From assembly GCA_020832375.1 (NCBI GenBank), contig JAFIEW010000009.1, forward strand, positions 1 through 62,599: a DNA stretch of 62,599 nt, written 5' to 3'. Shown piece by piece: positions 52,356 to 61,479 of the stretch. The stretch is from Cyclobacteriaceae bacterium (GTDB lineage: Bacteria; Bacteroidota; Bacteroidia; Cytophagales; Cyclobacteriaceae). The notes under the pieces are model-generated. The model was not told the DNA's origin. It saw only the letters and a list, made by a program, of their open reading frames with translations, and made no database searches. Made by a program: the position numbers and the translations under genes. Positions within the stretch are counted from its first letter, which is position 1. Every line of letters starts with the position of its first letter.

Positions 52356-53483
52356 CTACAAAGCTTTTAGGACATTGTCTGCAAGATCTGAAATATGTGC
52401 ATAGGCAGCGTTAGATTTAGCTAGTTTCGCATACTTCTTTTGAAGGGTACTGTTCCCCTCCGATTGATAAGCACGAGCATAGGCAAGATATATGATGCTT
52501 TTGGGATGATTTCCTCGATCTGCAAATTCATCAAAGGCTTCAGTCATTATTGTCAGTTTATTCTCACTTAAAGGTTTCTTTTGAGAATAAACATCTAGCA
52601 GATGGTTATACATATTGTATATCTTACTGAAGTAGGCATTTTCGGAATCTTTCATTACCATCATAGCATCTTTTAATTCAGCATGCCTTCCCAATAACCA
52701 CAAATTTTCACAATAAGACATAGCAAAAACTTGGTTTTTAGGGAAGTCTTCAGTCAACTCGCGATAGTATTTGAAAGACTTTGATGGTTCATTTTCATAC
52801 CGCATATAAAGATGGCCCAAATATATAGTCGCTTCAGTGGATGTAAAAATAGCCTCATCTCTCGCTATTTTAATATTTTTAAGTCCATTGGCCTTATCCC
52901 CTGAAGGAAAAACCCATACCATTGATTTATAGATGGGATGCACTTCTGGATACTTCTCTCGATAATATTGATACAATCCAGTAGAAAAATAATACTCAGC
53001 AAATACATCCGTGAGCTCAAAACCCTTCTTGAGCTGATCATAAGCCTTTTGCGCTCGTGAAATAGCCGAAGTATAACTCCCTTGATCACCATAATGCTTT
53101 GCCAAATAGCCATAAGCGCTTAAATAAAAGAAAGGCAGTTCGTATTCAAATTCGGGTTTATCCTTCAAGCGGTCGGCATTGGTGATCGTTTCGTATAGAT
53201 ACTTGACATACTTTTCGCTTTGAGGGTGATCGGCCTTAAGTGGGTAATATTTATTTTGCATCAGCATTGCTCTCAAAAAGGGTATCAAAGGATGGCCTGA
53301 AAATTTAGCCTCAAGACCTTTAATCATTTTTTCGGCGGATTGAAAGTCACCTGAATATATCTGTGTTAATACCGGTCGAATGGTTTCTTTTGCTGTTTCT
53401 GAATTATAAATAGCCACTTGCGCTCGGCCTTCATTAATACAGAGGTGAAAAAATAGCACAACGAAGAATGAAAAAACTCTCAT
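52356..53483 (-). CDS. Exported TPR-like helical repeat protein
   Basis: Signal peptide MRVFSFFVVLFFHLCINEGRAQ; I choose the ATG at 53483 because the frame's earlier ATG (53516) adds eleven charged residues in front. The rest is helical, with TPR-like pairs such as FQSAEKMIKGLEAKFSGHPL, YTSAISRAQKAYDQLKKGF and ATIYLGHLYMRYENEPSKSF. No catalytic motif. A scaffolding or envelope role is possible. Its family is frequent in Bacteroidota and unnamed. It is on the same strand as the DMT permease gene, 79 bp apart. Confidence 0.7.
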   Translation of the reverse strand: MRVFSFFVVLFFHLCINEGRAQVAIYNSETAKETIRPVLTQIYSGDFQSAEKMIKGLEAKFSGHPLIPFLRAMLMQNKYYPLKADHPQSEKYVKYLYETITNADRLKDKPEFEYELPFFYLSAYGYLAKHYGDQGSYTSAISRAQKAYDQLKKGFELTDVFAEYYFSTGLYQYYREKYPEVHPIYKSMVWVFPSGDKANGLKNIKIARDEAIFTSTEATIYLGHLYMRYENEPSKSFKYYRELTEDFPKNQVFAMSYCENLWLLGRHAELKDAMMVMKDSENAYFSKIYNMYNHLLDVYSQKKPLSENKLTIMTEAFDEFADRGNHPKSIIYLAYARAYQSEGNSTLQKKYAKLAKSNAAYAHISDLADNVLKAL

Positions 53484-53561
53484 AATTTTAAAAAACAAAT
53501 AGTACTCGTCTTTCAACTTGAGCGAACTGTTATTATAAAATATTTTACCGATATCAAATGA

Positions 53562-54449
53562 TTAAAATAGCTGATCGTTAAATAATAAGATCACAGTCAA
53601 AACGGCTAGAATCAAACCAAGTTGGTTGATTCTAGAAATTTTTTCTTTGAATAAAACGACAGCTAAAAGGCTAGACAGCAAGATAGTGCCTACATTGAGA
53701 GAAGGATAAACCTTAGCACCATTATTAGCAAAGCTATCCAGTGCCATTAATAGAAAATAGATAGAAAAGAAATTGGGTACTCCCAAATAGATCCCCCCGA
53801 CCACACTTTTTAGGGTGATGGACTGTCGGCTAAACACCAAATAAATAGTCCCACTCAGCGCTGAAAAAAAGAAAAGGAAAGTAGTAAAAACCTCCTGCTC
53901 ATTGGCGCTCACATATCTTAGAGAAGCATAATTCATCACAGTATCCGTAATCCCGCAGAGGGCAAATACGATGATTGGAAGCCAAATAAAGCGACTCTTT
54001 GAAGCATCTGCACTCGTAGTTTTCTGCTTCCAAGTGCTGAGAACAAGCGCAGGGATCACCAGAATCAGGGCTAAATAGTGCAAGAAGTTGAATGCGATAC
54101 TCTGCAAATCGAAGACGAACAAACTGAACATAACAGGCACTGCCAATGCCGTCTTTGAAGCTACAGTAGTAAGAGACACACCGTAAAGCTGAGTGCATTT
54201 CGCCATCAGCTGAAAGGTAAAAATAAAAAATGCACCAATCAATATGGCGGGAATCAACCACTCTTGCTGAAGAAAAGATAGGCTTTTTAATTGAACAAAA
54301 GTCTTCGGGAAAAACAGCATCCCAACAGCTACACACACCCAATAGTTGAGCACGATAGCTGGAAAAGTAGGAATATTCCATACTTTGAATGAGCGGAATG
54401 ACAGAAACAAAGCCACTCCGCAAAGAATACTTAAGAGCAAATAGATCAT
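53562..54449 (-). CDS. DMT-superfamily (EamA-like) permease
   Basis: Ten predicted membrane segments in 295 residues with a repeated half structure, as in drug/metabolite transporters: LLLSILCGVALFLSFRSF at the N-terminus and YPSLNVGTILLSSLLAVVLF, FKEKISRINQLGLILAV near the end. The KEKIS segment in the last loop is typical of EamA proteins. Substrate unknown. It is downstream of the TonB-like gene on the same strand with 43 bp between them, so it may be the last gene of that operon. Confidence 0.82.
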   Translation of the reverse strand: MIYLLLSILCGVALFLSFRSFKVWNIPTFPAIVLNYWVCVAVGMLFFPKTFVQLKSLSFLQQEWLIPAILIGAFFIFTFQLMAKCTQLYGVSLTTVASKTALAVPVMFSLFVFDLQSIAFNFLHYLALILVIPALVLSTWKQKTTSADASKSRFIWLPIIVFALCGITDTVMNYASLRYVSANEQEVFTTFLFFFSALSGTIYLVFSRQSITLKSVVGGIYLGVPNFFSIYFLLMALDSFANNGAKVYPSLNVGTILLSSLLAVVLFKEKISRINQLGLILAVLTVILLFNDQLF

Positions 54450-54492
54450 AAGGAATTATTAAAGAAAAGATGTAAAGGCTGCACTAACAAAA

Positions 54493-55296
54493 CTATCGAG
54501 AGCGCAGTGTAAAGGTGATTCTACCCGTAGTATTCCCTTTAGGGCTCCCACCTGTCGGACTGAAAGTAAGCTCTCTCAATTCACTACGATAAACGTTCAC
54601 TACATCTGCAGGAACGGTCGATTTCAAGATTCTATCTTTGAGGTATTTACCGTTTTGGTCAATGGTAATTTCAAAAGTAATAGTTCCTGTTTCCGCACTA
54701 CGATCATCGGGGCGCGGAATTTGATCCCACTGCCAACCCGCCATATCGAGGGCTGCACCACCTTGACCACCTCCAGCAGTCCCCATCAATGCACGCTTAT
54801 CGGGTTGCCCTTCTGGATCGCCGGCATCCCCTTTTTTATCATCATCCCCACTACCTGATTTTGCAGCAGCATAGGGGTCAGGCTTAGGCTTAGGTGCTTC
54901 TTTTACCTCTTTTTTCTTTTCTTTTGCTTTTTCTTCTGCGGTAGATGAGGAGGTAGTAGGCTTTGGATCGGCAGGAATACCCTCAGGATCATCGAAAGTC
55001 TCATCTGGGGCTGGCTCTTCGGCAGCTGCTTCTTCTACTGCCTCAGCCTCTATCACTTCCTCAACCATTTCATCGGGCGAATCGGTTTCTTCATCAGAGA
55101 TTTCCTCTTCTGTAGAAGTTTGATCACCACTACCTACAGTTTCAAAGCCTAAATTCAATTCAACACCATATTCAGGCAAGGGAGGATCAGGCTCTCTCCA
55201 TGCTAATGAAAGTGCAAAAAACAACAAAAGAAGTCCATGAAAAATGACAGTAGCCACTAATCCCTTTCGTTCATTATTTTTTTGCTTGCGTTCCAT
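54493..55296 (-). CDS. TonB-like energy transducer
   Basis: Inner-membrane protein with one N-terminal membrane helix (VATVIFHGLLLLFFALSLAW). After it comes a long acidic and proline-rich spacer (EEEISDEETDSPDEMVEEV; VKEAPKPKPDPYAAA) and a C-terminal domain about 75 residues long (GTITFEITIDQNGKYLKDRI, RELTFSPTGG, GRITFTLRS) like the TonB/TolA C-terminus. It lies 25 bp downstream of the ExbD gene and completes an ExbB-ExbD-TonB set likely to energise outer membrane receptors such as SusC. Confidence 0.85.
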   Translation of the reverse strand: MERKQKNNERKGLVATVIFHGLLLLFFALSLAWREPDPPLPEYGVELNLGFETVGSGDQTSTEEEISDEETDSPDEMVEEVIEAEAVEEAAAEEPAPDETFDDPEGIPADPKPTTSSSTAEEKAKEKKKEVKEAPKPKPDPYAAAKSGSGDDDKKGDAGDPEGQPDKRALMGTAGGGQGGAALDMAGWQWDQIPRPDDRSAETGTITFEITIDQNGKYLKDRILKSTVPADVVNVYRSELRELTFSPTGGSPKGNTTGRITFTLRSR

Positions 55297-55321
55297 ATAT
55301 TCTTATCCGTGCAAAATAATT

Positions 55322-55717
55322 TTATCGATCAGGCTTGGTTGCCAAAGACACTCTAGCTTTCAAACTCGTAGCAATACCAGCTACATTGACAAGATACTCT
55401 GTTGGAACTGACTTGTCGATATGTAGTACTACCACTCCCTCTTCTTCTGATCGGAGTGCTCTAGCTAACTCCTCTTCCAATCTATCAGGATCAACCGCCT
55501 TGTCATTGACATAGTGTTTCAAGTCAGCACTGATGCTAACAGTTACCTTCTGCATGACAATCGTAGAACTTTTACTAGATGGCAAATTAACTGGCAATCC
55601 CGATGGGGTAATAAAGGAAGAAGTCAGCATAAAAAAAATGAGCAATAGAAATACAACATCAGTCATGGATGACATGCTGAAAACCGCGTCTACTTTATGT
55701 CTAGATTTGATTGCCAT
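55322..55717 (-). CDS. exbD: ExbD/TolR biopolymer transport protein
   Basis: A 131-residue protein with a single N-terminal membrane helix containing the proton-path aspartate: SSMTDVVFLLLIFFMLTS (Asp19 region). The periplasmic part has the typical VVLHIDKSVPTEYLVNVAGI. It is the partner of the upstream ExbB. Spacing of 9 bp to ExbB indicates one operon. Confidence 0.95.
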   Translation of the reverse strand: MAIKSRHKVDAVFSMSSMTDVVFLLLIFFMLTSSFITPSGLPVNLPSSKSSTIVMQKVTVSISADLKHYVNDKAVDPDRLEEELARALRSEEEGVVVLHIDKSVPTEYLVNVAGIATSLKARVSLATKPDR

Positions 55718-55726
55718 AGTCTTTTT

Positions 55727-56410
55727 CTACTGATTAGGTTCTTGTAGCAAATCGATGAAGTCAATAGAAGTATATTCCATCTTATGCACAATTTTTTGTA
55801 CTTGGGTAACCAAATAGTTATACCCCAAGTAGGCAATAATCCCCACTAAAAGTCCTGTTGCTGTAGTAATCATGGCCTCATATATACCCGCAGAGAGTAG
55901 TTTTGGACTTACAGAACCTTCTTCCTGAGCAATAGCGATAAAAGCCTGTATCATACCGGTCACTGTACCCAAAAAACCCATCATGGGTGCAGCACCAGCA
56001 ATGGTGGCAAGAAAGGACAGGTTTTTCTCTAACTTATATAGTTCGATTTTACCTACATTTTCGATACTTACCTCAATATTTTTAAGGGGGCTTCCGATAC
56101 GGTTCACTCCTTTAGAAATCATCCTTGCTATCGGTGATTCAGTTTGAGCGCACACTATTTTGGCTTCATCTACCTTACCTGCGGCAATTAGTTGCTTTAC
56201 CTGATCCATAAAAGAAGCTGGCATTTTAGATGCTTGGCGCAAAGTGAGTACTCGCTCCACAAAAATATAAATAGCTATGATGGATAAAATAAATAATGGG
56301 ATCATCATAAACCCACCTTCCATCAAAAGTGATAAAATGGAAACAGTGTCCCCACCACGCGAAGCCATTTCGGTGGTATCAGACACTGTAGTAATTTGTA
56401 AAAAAGTCAT
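55727..56410 (-). CDS. exbB: MotA/TolQ/ExbB proton channel protein
   Basis: Three membrane segments with the family loop between helices two and three: FLATIAGAAPMMGFLGTVTGM and IYEAMITTATGLLVGIIAYLGY. The start at 56410 (MTFLQITTVSDTTEM) is favoured over 56443 because it begins one base after the stop of the SPOR gene (TAATATG), while the longer start would overlap that gene by 32 bp. 227 residues after trimming. It uses the proton gradient to drive TonB with ExbD. Confidence 0.93.
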   Translation of the reverse strand: MTFLQITTVSDTTEMASRGGDTVSILSLLMEGGFMMIPLFILSIIAIYIFVERVLTLRQASKMPASFMDQVKQLIAAGKVDEAKIVCAQTESPIARMISKGVNRIGSPLKNIEVSIENVGKIELYKLEKNLSFLATIAGAAPMMGFLGTVTGMIQAFIAIAQEEGSVSPKLLSAGIYEAMITTATGLLVGIIAYLGYNYLVTQVQKIVHKMEYTSIDFIDLLQEPNQ

Positions 56411-56411
56411 A

Positions 56412-57206
56412 TTAATATCGGATAGCCCAAGTTTGTTCTCCATAAGTTGCTTTTAATTCTTCCGCGCGATCCATGCTCGCTTGAAAGTTATCATGCTCTT
56501 CCACAGCCACTCTGTGAAACTTATGACGACCGAATGGCGGAATTATTGTGACATCCACTCCTTGATCTGACATTTGTTTACTAAAGTCCATAGCTAAATC
56601 ACCATCTAAAAAGCTGGAAATAACCACATAAGACTTACCTGTTCTATTGCTTAGGGTTGTGATGGTTCCTTCAGCCTTTTCAGTGACTACCTGCGGCGCT
56701 TCTTCAAGCATCGGCTCTGGTTCTGGCTCAGGCTCAGGAGCAGGTGCTTCTTGTGCTACAGGCTCAGGCTCAGCCGCATCCCGAAATACAAAGAAATACG
56801 AGGATACACCTACCAAAATAAGTAAAATAAAGATTCCAGCAAGAATAGGCCCTAAATTAGACTTTTTATCCTCTTCATCATAAGTATATTTTGGAGGAAC
56901 CACTGGACTACTAAGTGGGTCTTCTACATTTTCTGCATCTTGGTTATCATAAGAATCATCAGTAGCGTCGTGATCATCCTCCTGAAAAGACATTTTATCT
57001 TGACTACCCACTTCCGCCTCGTTGGCATCGGTACTAGCATTTATTGCATCTTCTTGTGTTCTCTTAACACTATCGTCTTGACTATCATCATCTTCATCCT
57101 CTATCGGTTCAAATTCAACCTCCGGCATTCCAAAATCATCGTCATCTTCTTCTTCTTTCTTTTTGGATGAGTTTTCTTCGGGGTCGTTGTAGTTCTTTTC
57201 TTCCAT
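56412..57206 (-). CDS. SPOR-domain membrane protein with acidic cytoplasmic arm
   Basis: Residues 1-115 are very acidic and disordered (EDDDSQDD, NASTDANEAEVG). One membrane helix follows (LGPILAGIFILLILVGVSSYFFVF). After a Pro/Glu-rich linker (EPEPVAQEAPAPEPEPEPEP) comes a SPOR domain at the C-terminus (SYVVISSFLDGDLAMDF; PFGRHKFHRVAVEEH). SPOR domains bind denuded septal peptidoglycan. As the first gene in front of ExbB/ExbD/TonB it links energy transduction and cell-wall binding; the unit may act like a Tol-Pal-type division system, which is a guess. Confidence 0.87.
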   Translation of the reverse strand: MEEKNYNDPEENSSKKKEEEDDDDFGMPEVEFEPIEDEDDDSQDDSVKRTQEDAINASTDANEAEVGSQDKMSFQEDDHDATDDSYDNQDAENVEDPLSSPVVPPKYTYDEEDKKSNLGPILAGIFILLILVGVSSYFFVFRDAAEPEPVAQEAPAPEPEPEPEPMLEEAPQVVTEKAEGTITTLSNRTGKSYVVISSFLDGDLAMDFSKQMSDQGVDVTIIPPFGRHKFHRVAVEEHDNFQASMDRAEELKATYGEQTWAIRY

Positions 57207-57274
57207 AATTATTGATTACTTAAAAAAACACGCCGAGGGCGATACTATGTTTTTAAATTGAAGCTCGTAAATGG

Positions 57275-57282
57275 CAAATATA
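57275..57282 (-). promoter_or_regulatory. Predicted -7 element of the SPOR-exbBD-tonB operon
   Basis: TATATTTG on the minus strand matches TAnnTTTG exactly, 68 bp upstream of the SPOR gene ATG. A small GC-rich hairpin (CGCC-GAG-GGCG, near 57230) lies in the leader. No clear -33 element. Confidence 0.42.
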
Positions 57283-57503
57283 AGGCAATTATATAGCTGT
57301 TTCATCCATTAGCAAAATAAATTAGCATTTATTTTTAAATATTCAAAGAAATATTACACGGAAAAGCATACATTTAACTGACTTTTAGACACTTAAAGAA
57401 AAAGCTCATTAGCTGAATAATGATTTTTGAGAGAAAGATGCCAAAAATTGCTATTTCCTTATATCATGCTTCAGATCTATTGATTCGTTGTGGAAGTCTA
57501 TGA

Positions 57504-57797
57504 TTATACCTTCATAAAGGGTGATAATGAAAATGCGACAGGTGAATTTGAAAAAAGTGGTTTGGTCTTTGACCATACCGCTTTAAAAAGATCAGAATGC
57601 CTGTAATCATTTAAGTGATCTACCGACTCCCATACACTGTAAGTAGATAGTATGTTTTCTTTATCAGGATCTTTCATAAGTTGTAGCTCATGGCAACCTT
57701 CGAAAGCTCGTATTTTTTGCTTATTGGCATTAAAGTTTTCTAAAAAGCTTTCCACCATGTCCTCTTGAAAGGTCATTCTTACGATTCTTATAATCAT
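57504..57797 (-). CDS. Antibiotic biosynthesis monooxygenase (ABM)-domain protein
   Basis: 97 residues with the ferredoxin-like ABM fold: VRMTFQEDMVESFLENFNANKQKI, then GCHELQLMKDPDK, STYSVWESVDHLNDYRHSD. Close homologues in Bacteroidota are labelled putative quinol monooxygenase or ABM; no heme or catalytic residues are evident. Role unknown. It faces the rhodanese gene across a 392-bp gap, next to the sulfur locus. Confidence 0.85.
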   Translation of the reverse strand: MIIRIVRMTFQEDMVESFLENFNANKQKIRAFEGCHELQLMKDPDKENILSTYSVWESVDHLNDYRHSDLFKAVWSKTKPLFSNSPVAFSLSPFMKV

Positions 57798-58189
57798 ATG
57801 TTTGTAGGTTTAGATAAAACAAATACTCTTTGCTTAATTAGTTTGACGTACTTTGAAATAAGCTCGATAAGTTTAAAAAAGCCAAAATGAAGACTACTAA
57901 AATCTATTACAATTAACTTAAAAAGAAAATAGATAATCCTATCTGCTATAGAGTGTATTGTGCGTCTTCATTCCAACTTAAGAGTGAAACCAAACTTTAA
58001 ATCAAAAATAATGAATTTCTTAAAATAGATCTAGCTTACCCTGATCAAGAGGATGTAGCTGGTTTAGCATTATATATTTTTTGACCGAAAAATAATGAAA
58101 GCTTGTAGTGTGACAGGTATTACAGAAAGTATGAAAAGGGCATGGTAGCTTTGTAATCATAAAAGAAGTAAAATCTAAAACAAAATATC
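57798..58189. other. Divergent intergenic region, ABM / rhodanese
   Basis: 392 bp, AT-rich, with the TAGCTTTG element at 58146 for the rhodanese gene. No gene or RNA structure seen. A promoter for the ABM gene is expected near 57800-57900 but not placed. Confidence 0.45.
58146..58153 (+). promoter_or_regulatory. Predicted rhodanese-gene -7 promoter element
   Basis: TAGCTTTG matches TAnnTTTG exactly, 36 bp before the ATG at 58190. Confidence 0.45.
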
Positions 58190-58525
58190 ATGTTCAATTT
58201 ATTCAACACCAAACCAAAAGCCTATTCTGACATTAGTGCAGATGACTTTAGTACGCTCATGTCTGAAAAAAACACAGTCGTTCTTGACGTAAGAACTGCT
58301 GGAGAGTTTCAGTCAGGAAAAATCAAGGGTGCAAAAAATATCGATATCATGGATGCCCAATTCATGAATAAGATCAATAAACTACCCAAAGACAAGAACT
58401 ATCTCGTTTACTGTAGAAGCGGCAACAGAAGCGGCCAAGCATGCAGCATGATGGCCGAGGCTGGCTTTACTCAGCTCAATAACCTGAAAGGCGGGATCAT
58501 GCGATGGTCTGGTGAGCTAAATTAA
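58190..58525 (+). CDS. Single-domain rhodanese (sulfurtransferase)
   Basis: 111 residues forming one rhodanese domain: VVLDVRTAGEFQSGKIKGAKNI, active-site loop YCRSGNRSG with the catalytic Cys75, and the end LKGGIMRW. It takes sulfane sulfur from thiosulfate or persulfides to an acceptor. There is no signal peptide, so it is cytoplasmic. It leads the small sulfur locus that also contains DUF6132 and the YeeE/YedE transporter genes. Confidence 0.94.
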   Translation: MFNLFNTKPKAYSDISADDFSTLMSEKNTVVLDVRTAGEFQSGKIKGAKNIDIMDAQFMNKINKLPKDKNYLVYCRSGNRSGQACSMMAEAGFTQLNNLKGGIMRWSGELN

Positions 58526-58552
58526 TAGCAAGCATCAAAACTATTTCAAATC

Positions 58553-58582
58553 AAAAAGCCGCTCAGTAAATAGCGGCTTTTT
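58553..58582 (+). terminator. Terminator after the rhodanese gene
   Basis: AAAAAGCCGCT (58553-58563) pairs with AGCGGCTTTTT (58572-58582) over an 8-nt loop. It is 28 bp past the rhodanese stop and 32 bp before the DUF6132 start, so the second gene is probably expressed by partial readthrough or from its own promoter. The symmetrical A/T runs also allow use on the minus strand. Confidence 0.85.
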
Positions 58583-58613
58583 ACATCTATCTGCACATTT
58601 AATTGAACTAGAT

Positions 58614-58805
58614 ATGGAAATATTTACTAAAAGAAATTGGATCATTAGCGGTGCTGGTATCCTTGCAGGCGCTCTGATCGGCTTTTTTTATTATGAAACT
58701 ATTGGCTGCAGCACCGGTGCTTGCATGATTACCTCAAACCCTTGGGTTAGCACGCTTTACGGGGGATTACTAGGCTTTTTTGTAGCTCACAGAATCGTAA
58801 AATAG
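58614..58805 (+). CDS. DUF6132-type small membrane protein
   Basis: 63 residues with two membrane helices (IISGAGILAGALIGFFYY and VSTLYGGLLGFFVA) joined by a loop, IGCSTGACMITSNPWVS, that contains two cysteines. This GCSTGxCxIxSNP motif is the mark of the DUF6132 proteins that accompany rhodanese and sulfur transport genes in Bacteroidota. Function is unknown; a cysteine-based sulfur carrier or membrane sensor is conceivable. It is 88 bp downstream of the rhodanese gene. Confidence 0.82.
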   Translation: MEIFTKRNWIISGAGILAGALIGFFYYETIGCSTGACMITSNPWVSTLYGGLLGFFVAHRIVK

Positions 58806-58990
58806 ACAAAGGATAATAAAAGCATAATGAGACCCCGTCATTTCTTGAAAAACACCTTTGTTACGAAAGCATTCACTTCATATATACACTAAGCGTAGTA
58901 GCACTAAGAGTATCTTAAACCATGATTTCCACCCTTTATCTTAGAGGGAAAACGATTTATAACCATCAATACTTGAAAAACATATCAGAT

Positions 58991-60412
58991 ATGAATATGA
59001 AATACAGCATACAGCTTTTACTATGTGCTTTATTTTTCTTTATGTGGAATGAGGGGGTAGCATTCTCATCCCACCCTAAAAAAGGAGAAAACCCGAATGA
59101 CACCATCAGTTCGTACAAAAAATTTGGTGACTATCTGCAAAGTGGTACTTACGGTTTTCACTTGCGCTCTTTTGGCATGAGTACATATAACAAAGGCGAC
59201 CTTTTGAACTATAGCGCCTCAGCTGTAGGAGGAGGATTATCTTATGAAAGTCCAGAATGGAAAGGAGTCAGCTTAGGAATCAGTGGATTTTTTGTTTTTC
59301 AAGTCCATGCTCAAAATATAGACCAATTTGATCCGACTACTGGAAATGTAAATCGATATGAGGCCTTGCTTTTTGATATGAACGATCTTACGAATACCAA
59401 AGATTTAGATCGGATGGAAGAGCTATACATCAAATATCATTACAAAAACTTTAGAATAACCGCAGGAAGGCAGCATTTTAATAGTCCCCTGATGAACGAA
59501 CAAGACAATAGAATGCGCCCTAACATTTATAGTGGTTTTCACGGGACTTATGAATTGGGAAGTCGGTGGACTACGCATGCTGCTTGGTTTTTTGATATTG
59601 CACCAAGAGGCACGGTGGATTGGTATTCTATCGGGGAGTCGATGGGAGTTTATCCATTTGGCAGAAACACCTTCGGAGAAGCTTCTGAATATAAAGGAAA
59701 TATGAGTACCGCTGGCATAGGGGTATATGGATTGGAGCACAAAAATGATACGCTTCGCTTCCAGCTTTGGAATTATTTCGCTGAAAATATTTTCAATCTC
59801 ACCTTTTCTCAGTTAGACCTAAACTACCCTATAGATTTTCAACATAAGCTCTTGGCAGGTGTCCAAGGTTTCTATCAATCCGTGATCAATAATGGTGGCA
59901 ATGAGAATCCTGACAAAGCCTATATCAACCGAGGCGAAAATACTCACGGTGTTGGGTTAAAGCTAGGAATACAACGAAAAAGTCAACGCCTTTCACTCAA
60001 TTATCTTAACATTTCTGATAATGGTAGATTCTTGTTTCCTAGAGAATGGGGACGTGAGCAATTCTATACAAGTTTGGCACGTGAGCGCTACGAAGGTAAA
60101 GGCGGTGTACAGGCAATTACAGCAAAATATGAGAGAAGTCATCTAGACAAAAGAGTGCAAAGCATGTTGGGCCTCAGCACAGTAATGGCACCTGAGGCAA
60201 ACAATTTCTTTCTCAATAAATATGGTGTACCTTCATACTACCACTTTTTATTTTCGATAGACTATTTTCCAAAAAACTTTTGGGAGGGACTAGATCTTAA
60301 ACTGCTTGTTGTACACAAACTCAGCCACAACCCAGATCTTGTGCAAGATTCCAACCGAATCAATCGGGTGGACCTTTGGAACCTTAACTTAATAATGGAT
60401 TATAGGTTTTAA
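58991..60412 (+). CDS. OprD-like outer membrane porin
   Basis: Signal peptide MKYSIQLLLCALFFFMWNEGVAFS; the ATG at 58991 (MNMKYS) is chosen over the frame's first ATG (58922), which would add 23 residues in front of the signal. The mature protein begins DTISSYKKFGDYLQSGTYGFHLRSFGM and continues as beta-strands (IKYHYKNFRITAGRQHF; LGIQRKSQRLSLNYLNIS) with the C-terminus NLNLIMDYRF, as in OprD-family porins. Substrate unknown. Its position in front of the YeeE/YedE genes suggests uptake of a small anion such as thiosulfate. Confidence 0.78.
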   Translation: MNMKYSIQLLLCALFFFMWNEGVAFSSHPKKGENPNDTISSYKKFGDYLQSGTYGFHLRSFGMSTYNKGDLLNYSASAVGGGLSYESPEWKGVSLGISGFFVFQVHAQNIDQFDPTTGNVNRYEALLFDMNDLTNTKDLDRMEELYIKYHYKNFRITAGRQHFNSPLMNEQDNRMRPNIYSGFHGTYELGSRWTTHAAWFFDIAPRGTVDWYSIGESMGVYPFGRNTFGEASEYKGNMSTAGIGVYGLEHKNDTLRFQLWNYFAENIFNLTFSQLDLNYPIDFQHKLLAGVQGFYQSVINNGGNENPDKAYINRGENTHGVGLKLGIQRKSQRLSLNYLNISDNGRFLFPREWGREQFYTSLARERYEGKGGVQAITAKYERSHLDKRVQSMLGLSTVMAPEANNFFLNKYGVPSYYHFLFSIDYFPKNFWEGLDLKLLVVHKLSHNPDLVQDSNRINRVDLWNLNLIMDYRF

Positions 60413-60853
60413 TAGTATGCCTCATCTTTGAAAACGGCTTCAAAGATATAGATTAATCATACCTGAATGATAAGTTTAGCCACTATAGACCTAATCATAC
60501 GCTATAGGGAAAACGCTATTAAGATTCATGATCGGGCCTTATATCTGTACTATACCAAAGACACCCCATCAGCTTAATTGGGAAGAGGGTTTGCATTACT
60601 AAACAGTTATATTTTTTATAAGCAGCTCAACATTACAGCCCGAATCATCGCTGTGTGCGAGACTTATTTAAACTAATTAAAATAGTTACTGAACAACTTT
60701 ATTCATCAAGAACTTGTACTGAATGGCAAGAATGCTTTTAGAAGAAGCTTTAAAAAAATGTTTTGTGCGAAAAGTTACTGAAAACGAACATCAGACCTTG
60801 TACTTTTGAAGTATTAATTAAAAAGATAAAACGAGTTAAAACAAAAAATAGAA
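60413..60853. other. Intergenic region, porin / YeeE-like genes
   Basis: 441 bp without a supported gene. A TAnnTTTG element is at 60801. Short ORFs around 60.72-60.95 kb lack protein features. No terminator was recognised after the porin. Confidence 0.45.
60801..60808 (+). promoter_or_regulatory. Predicted -7 promoter element of the YeeE/YedE operon
   Basis: TACTTTTG matches TAnnTTTG exactly, 45 bp before the ATG at 60854. Confidence 0.45.
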
Positions 60854-61435
60854 ATGGAAAACATCTTAGAAATTATCAGACAACCTTGGCCTTGGTACAT
60901 TGCCGGCCCACTTATTGGTCTTACAGTACCAGCTTTATTGATCCTTGGTAATAAAACATTTGGTATCTCTTCCTCATTGAGACATGCTTGTGCAGCTTGT
61001 ATGCCTGCCAACATTCCATTTTTTCAGTATAACTGGAAGAAAGAAATATGGAACGTAGTTTTCGTATTGGGCATATTCATTGGTGGTATTATTGCTACTT
61101 TCGGATTATCCAACCCAGATACTATTGTAATAGCTGAGTCAACTCAAGAAGACCTAAAAGAATTAGGAATCACCGATTTTTCTAGTCTTATGCCTGCAGA
61201 GATATTCAGCTGGGACGTACTTGCTAGTCCAGCAGGAATAGTATTTTTCGTAATCGGAGGTTTTTTAGTAGGCTTCGGTACAAGATACGCAGGTGGATGT
61301 ACGTCTGGTCATGCGATCATGGGAATTAGTAATTTACAGTGGCCATCATTAGTAGCAACTATCTTCTTTATGTTAGGTGGCTTTGCAATGGTACACCTTA
61401 TCTTCCCACTCATTATGAGCTGGCTATCCATATAA
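60854..61435 (+). CDS. YeeE/YedE-family sulfur transporter, first half
   Basis: 193 residues, about four to five membrane segments. Conserved YeeE/YedE cysteine sites: RHACAACMP (Cys46, Cys49) and GTRYAGGCTSGHAIMG (Cys149 in GCTSGH). Family members (TsuA) pass thiosulfate through a chain of cysteines in the membrane. Full-length TsuA is about 330-400 residues, so this protein represents one half, with the next gene supplying the other. The pair is a common split arrangement. It is 45 bp upstream of the second half-gene in one operon. Confidence 0.9.
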   Translation: MENILEIIRQPWPWYIAGPLIGLTVPALLILGNKTFGISSSLRHACAACMPANIPFFQYNWKKEIWNVVFVLGIFIGGIIATFGLSNPDTIVIAESTQEDLKELGITDFSSLMPAEIFSWDVLASPAGIVFFVIGGFLVGFGTRYAGGCTSGHAIMGISNLQWPSLVATIFFMLGGFAMVHLIFPLIMSWLSI

Positions 61436-61479
61436 ATCAGCCACAATCGCAAATTAAAATATTTAAAAAAATTATAGAG

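Noticed and set aside
53899-54423. 174-codon ORF on the minus strand overlapping the DMT permease gene in another frame
   Set aside because: The translation is rich in Cys/Tyr/Ser with no domain character, while the other frame gives a clean ten-helix permease.
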